Shown piece after piece: positions 20,539 to 20,588 of a stretch of DNA of 20,588 bases; the first letter of the stretch is position 1, and every line of letters begins with the position of its first letter. This stretch comes from an uncultured Prevotella sp. Its GTDB lineage: Bacteria; Bacteroidota; Bacteroidia; Bacteroidales; Bacteroidaceae. A model generated the notes under the pieces. The model worked only from the letters and a program-made list of their open reading frames with translations, had not been told where the DNA came from and did no database searches. Location of the stretch: contig URER01000045.1 of NCBI GenBank assembly GCA_900547005.1, forward strand, positions 1 to 20,588, read 5' to 3'. The position numbers were made by a program, and so were the translations under genes.

Positions 20539-20588
20539 GGTGCGTTAGTTCAGTTGGTTAGAATACATGCCTGTCACGCATGGGGTCA
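20539..20588 (+). tRNA. tRNA-Asp(GTC), partial
   Basis: GGTGCGT starts the acceptor stem at 20539. The D arm follows, and the anticodon arm CATGC-CTGTCAC-GCATG gives anticodon GTC. The window ends in the variable region, so the T arm and 3' acceptor strand are missing. Confidence 0.9.

Overview
The window looks like chromosomal DNA of a Bacteroidota anaerobe, most likely Prevotella or a close relative. I infer this from protein families and promoter style; no 16S gene is present. Supporting signs are the Bacteroidota promoter pattern (TTTG, 19-21 bp, TAnnTTTG) before many genes, weak Shine-Dalgarno sequences, a short primary sigma factor without region 1.1, a type IX secretion (T9SS) plug protein, a secreted enzyme with a T9SS-like tail, and a NifU-like/GGGtGRT gene pair.

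Layout. 1-848: non-coding, with palindromes and the first copy of a dispersed promoter repeat. 849-2979 (+): HU-family protein, a 29-residue very basic protein resembling the mS38/COX24 family, and RNase G/E with a long stem-loop in its leader. 3260-4989 (+): NifU-like scaffold and GGGtGRT protein, a tight pair of unknown function closed by a terminator. 5133-6395 (+): T9SS plug protein, convergent with a SprT-like protein (6416-6805, -). 7010-8023 (-): perR-like regulator followed by a reverse-type rubrerythrin, with a Fur/PerR-type palindrome upstream. 8241-8780 (-): YfcE-like phosphodiesterase. 8880-8968 (-): tRNA-Ser(CGA). 9239-11008 (-): rpsA. 11175-12047 (-): rpoD. 12245-12377: a 23-bp tandem repeat array. 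12382-13752 (-): Nudix hydrolase and ispE. 13834-15486 (-): secreted GHL10-type glycosidase. 15641-17092 (+): cstA. 17173-20461 (+): a compact run of outer-membrane barrel protein, recR, small membrane protein, GT2 glycosyltransferase and GNAT acetyltransferase. 20539-20588 (+): start of tRNA-Asp(GTC), cut by the window edge.

How it fits together. Most of the content is housekeeping: translation (rpsA, tRNAs), transcription (rpoD), RNA decay, isoprenoid synthesis and DNA repair. Added to this are an oxidative-stress pair (PerR plus peroxidase-type rubrerythrin) and both a machine part and a likely cargo of T9SS.

The most striking items are (1) a promoter cassette in three copies with identical internal spacing (two -7 boxes 66 bp apart and a palindrome 41.5 bp from the first), upstream of perR and cstA and at the left edge; (2) the NifU-like/GGGtGRT pair, a plausible undescribed iron-sulfur system; (3) the palindromic 23-bp array upstream of rpoD; (4) the stem-loop in the RNase G leader; and (5) the 29-residue basic ORF. 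No insertion sequence, prophage or CRISPR array was seen.
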